Assembly (NCBI RefSeq): GCF_029360585.1 | Contig: NZ_JAQZSJ010000001.1 | Span: 372,001-436,000, forward strand | Direction of reading: 5' to 3' | DNA length: 64,000 bases | From: Cohnella caldifontis | Lineage (GTDB): Bacteria; Bacillota; Bacilli; Paenibacillales; Paenibacillaceae | Translations under genes and position numbers: made by a program | Shown: positions 63,226-64,000 of the stretch, piece by piece | How positions within the stretch are numbered: position 1 is the first letter of the stretch | Layout of the letters: every line of letters starts with the position of its first letter | Notes under the pieces: generated by a model | Seen by the model: the letters and a program-made list of their open reading frames with translations, nothing else | Told to the model about the DNA's origin: nothing | Databases searched by the model: none

Positions 63226-63366
63226 TCAATTTTCCGAACGGGAAATCTCGAGCCAGTCCGCCAACTCTTCTGTCCACTGGGTCGGTTCGAATTCGATGAT
63301 CTCATAGTCGGCAACTTGATGGATGCAGAAAGGATCCTGTTCCAAGCTCGCACGAATCTCCTCTTA
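63226..63366 (-). pseudogene. C-terminal remnant of a YCII-domain (YciI-like) protein
   Basis: Minus strand frame ending in TGA at 63226-63228 reads EIRASLEQDPFCIHQVADYE, IIEFEPTQWTEELADWLEIS, RSEN. The DPF-xxxx-VADYEIIEFEPTQW pattern is that of the YciI family end. An in-frame TAA at 63366-63364 stands before it and the upstream sequence (63370-63510) is repeat-like, so the first half of the gene is gone. No start codon. Confidence 0.65.
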
Positions 63367-63373
63367 TGCCGAT

Positions 63374-63510
63374 CGTTACGGACACCACAGCCGTTATTGG
63401 AGCAATTTCAACGTTCTTCAAATCGTAACGGACAACACGGACCTTAAGCACTGCACTTCGCGGCTAATCAGCGGTATTTTTGCTGAATAAGTGCAATCTT
63501 GTCCGTTAGA
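63374..63510. repeat. Three CGTAACGGACA-type repeats
   Basis: CGTTACGGACACCAC at 63374, CGTAACGGACAACAC at 63424 (50 nt later) and the inverse TTGTCCGTTAGAATACG ending near 63517. They lie exactly where the YciI-like pseudogene breaks off. The remaining 63511-63612 and 63100-63225 contain no supported gene. Confidence 0.5.
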
Positions 63511-63612
63511 ATACGATAGGTTGAGGAATGCCCCCGATAACGTCCTCTGTGTCCCTAAGCCTGATGGTGTTCGAATTTTTCGACCTGGTATGCGAATGGG
63601 TCAGTCGTAGAA

Positions 63613-63641
63613 TAAAAACAAACCCGCCGTATGGCGGGTTT
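63613..63641 (-). terminator. Terminator of the universal stress protein gene
   Basis: AAACCCGCC-ATAC-GGCGGGTTT then GTTTTTATT on the minus strand, 30 nt after the stop. Confidence 0.85.
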
Positions 63642-63670
63642 GGCGGGTTGCCTTCCCCGAGCCGATTCTT

Positions 63671-64000
63671 TTATTTCACGATTAAAACCGGACATTTCGC
63701 CTGCTGGACGACATGGTGGCTGACGCTGCCCAGCATCATTTCCTTGAACGGTCCAAGGCCTCTGCTGCCCATGACGATCAAATCGCAGTTTTGATCTGCC
63801 GCGTGTTCCAGGATGGCCGTCGCCGGGGGGCCGGTCAACACGGAAATTTCCGAGTACGGGAGATTCGCGATTTCCTCTTGCGCTTTCCGGATCAGCCCGT
63901 CCTCGTATTCCTTCACTTTCTCCTGGACGCTCTCCGGCATGACAAAGCCAAGCCCCTCGACGGCATAAGTCGGTCGGTACAACACGTGCGCGACCGTCAG
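63671..64000 (-). CDS. Universal stress protein (UspA family), 5' end cut by window
   Basis: Nucleotide-binding stress protein. Seen: the last 109 codons, frame open to the right edge (…LTVAHVLYRPTYAVEGLGF). Motifs ILEHAADQNCDLIVMGSRGL then GPFKEMMLGSVSHHVVQQAK, CPVLIVK, which include the GxxxxG(S/T) ATP-binding signature (MGSRGLGPFKEMMLGS). Start and promoter are outside the window. Confidence 0.93.
   Translation of the reverse strand: MTVAHVLYRPTYAVEGLGFVMPESVQEKVKEYEDGLIRKAQEEIANLPYSEISVLTGPPATAILEHAADQNCDLIVMGSRGLGPFKEMMLGSVSHHVVQQAKCPVLIVK

Overview
The window reads as a chromosomal segment of a GC-rich, Gram-positive Bacillota, most likely Paenibacillaceae (Paenibacillus/Cohnella-like). 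This is inferred from strong AGGAGG-type ribosome binding sites, sigma-A promoters, GTG/TTG starts, a CcpN-type regulator beside a PPDK regulatory protein, LutABC, an LtaS-type enzyme, a fused rhamnulose-phosphate aldolase/dehydrogenase, a CcpA-like cre site, DUF3892 and DUF5317 proteins and a heterodimeric ABC exporter. No rRNA or tRNA was seen. Both edges cut genes: a GH15-like enzyme on the left and a universal stress protein on the right. Most genes are on the minus strand.

Layout. 1-7470: glycogen operon glgB-glgC-glgD-glgA-GH15. 7549-9609: nitronate monooxygenase-like enzyme and an IS200-type insertion. 9641-14254: small regulators and a gluconeogenic block (LytTR-like protein with a cre site, PPDK regulator, CcpN-like repressor, transaldolase, GlpX). 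14320-18105: lactate oxidation operon lutABC with its GntR regulator. 18209-24361: L-rhamnose operon (aldolase/dehydrogenase, sensory-rhodopsin-transducer-like protein, isomerase, kinase, DeoR regulator). 24484-33524: membrane protein with XRE regulator, MFS transporter, ABM enzyme, YwaF-like protein, ABC exporter pair, RluA-type synthase, TetR regulator. 33672-38861: lipoate ligase, beta-galactosidase and divergent AraC regulator. 38925-39323: eight 52-bp tandem repeats, each carrying a hairpin. 39460-44620: L-fucose operon with divergent LacI regulator. 44719-50984: SDR/TetR pair, D-amino acid aminotransferase, AHSA1 protein, LTA synthase-like protein, thymidine kinase, YneQ-like protein.

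51120-63083 is a second-messenger region. A translationally coupled operon encodes two paralogous REC+STAS-like regulators, a class III adenylate cyclase and a membrane HPt/CheA-like kinase that carries a CheX-like phosphatase domain where CheA has its CheW-like domain. A GAF-GGDEF gene lies behind a GEMM (c-di-GMP-I type) riboswitch whose terminator can compete with the aptamer, predicting negative feedback. Further on, a HTH protein, a DUF5317 membrane protein, two 33-residue paralogous hydrophobic peptides and a membrane GGDEF-HD-GYP protein form one apparent operon with an internal terminator. The peptide operon and the kinase/cyclase operon are the best candidates for undescribed systems.

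The genes together suggest a saprophyte that uses plant or mucilage sugars (rhamnose, fucose, galactosides), stores glycogen, and controls central carbon flow by carbon catabolite and gluconeogenic repressors. Neither deoxysugar operon has an obvious transporter in the window.
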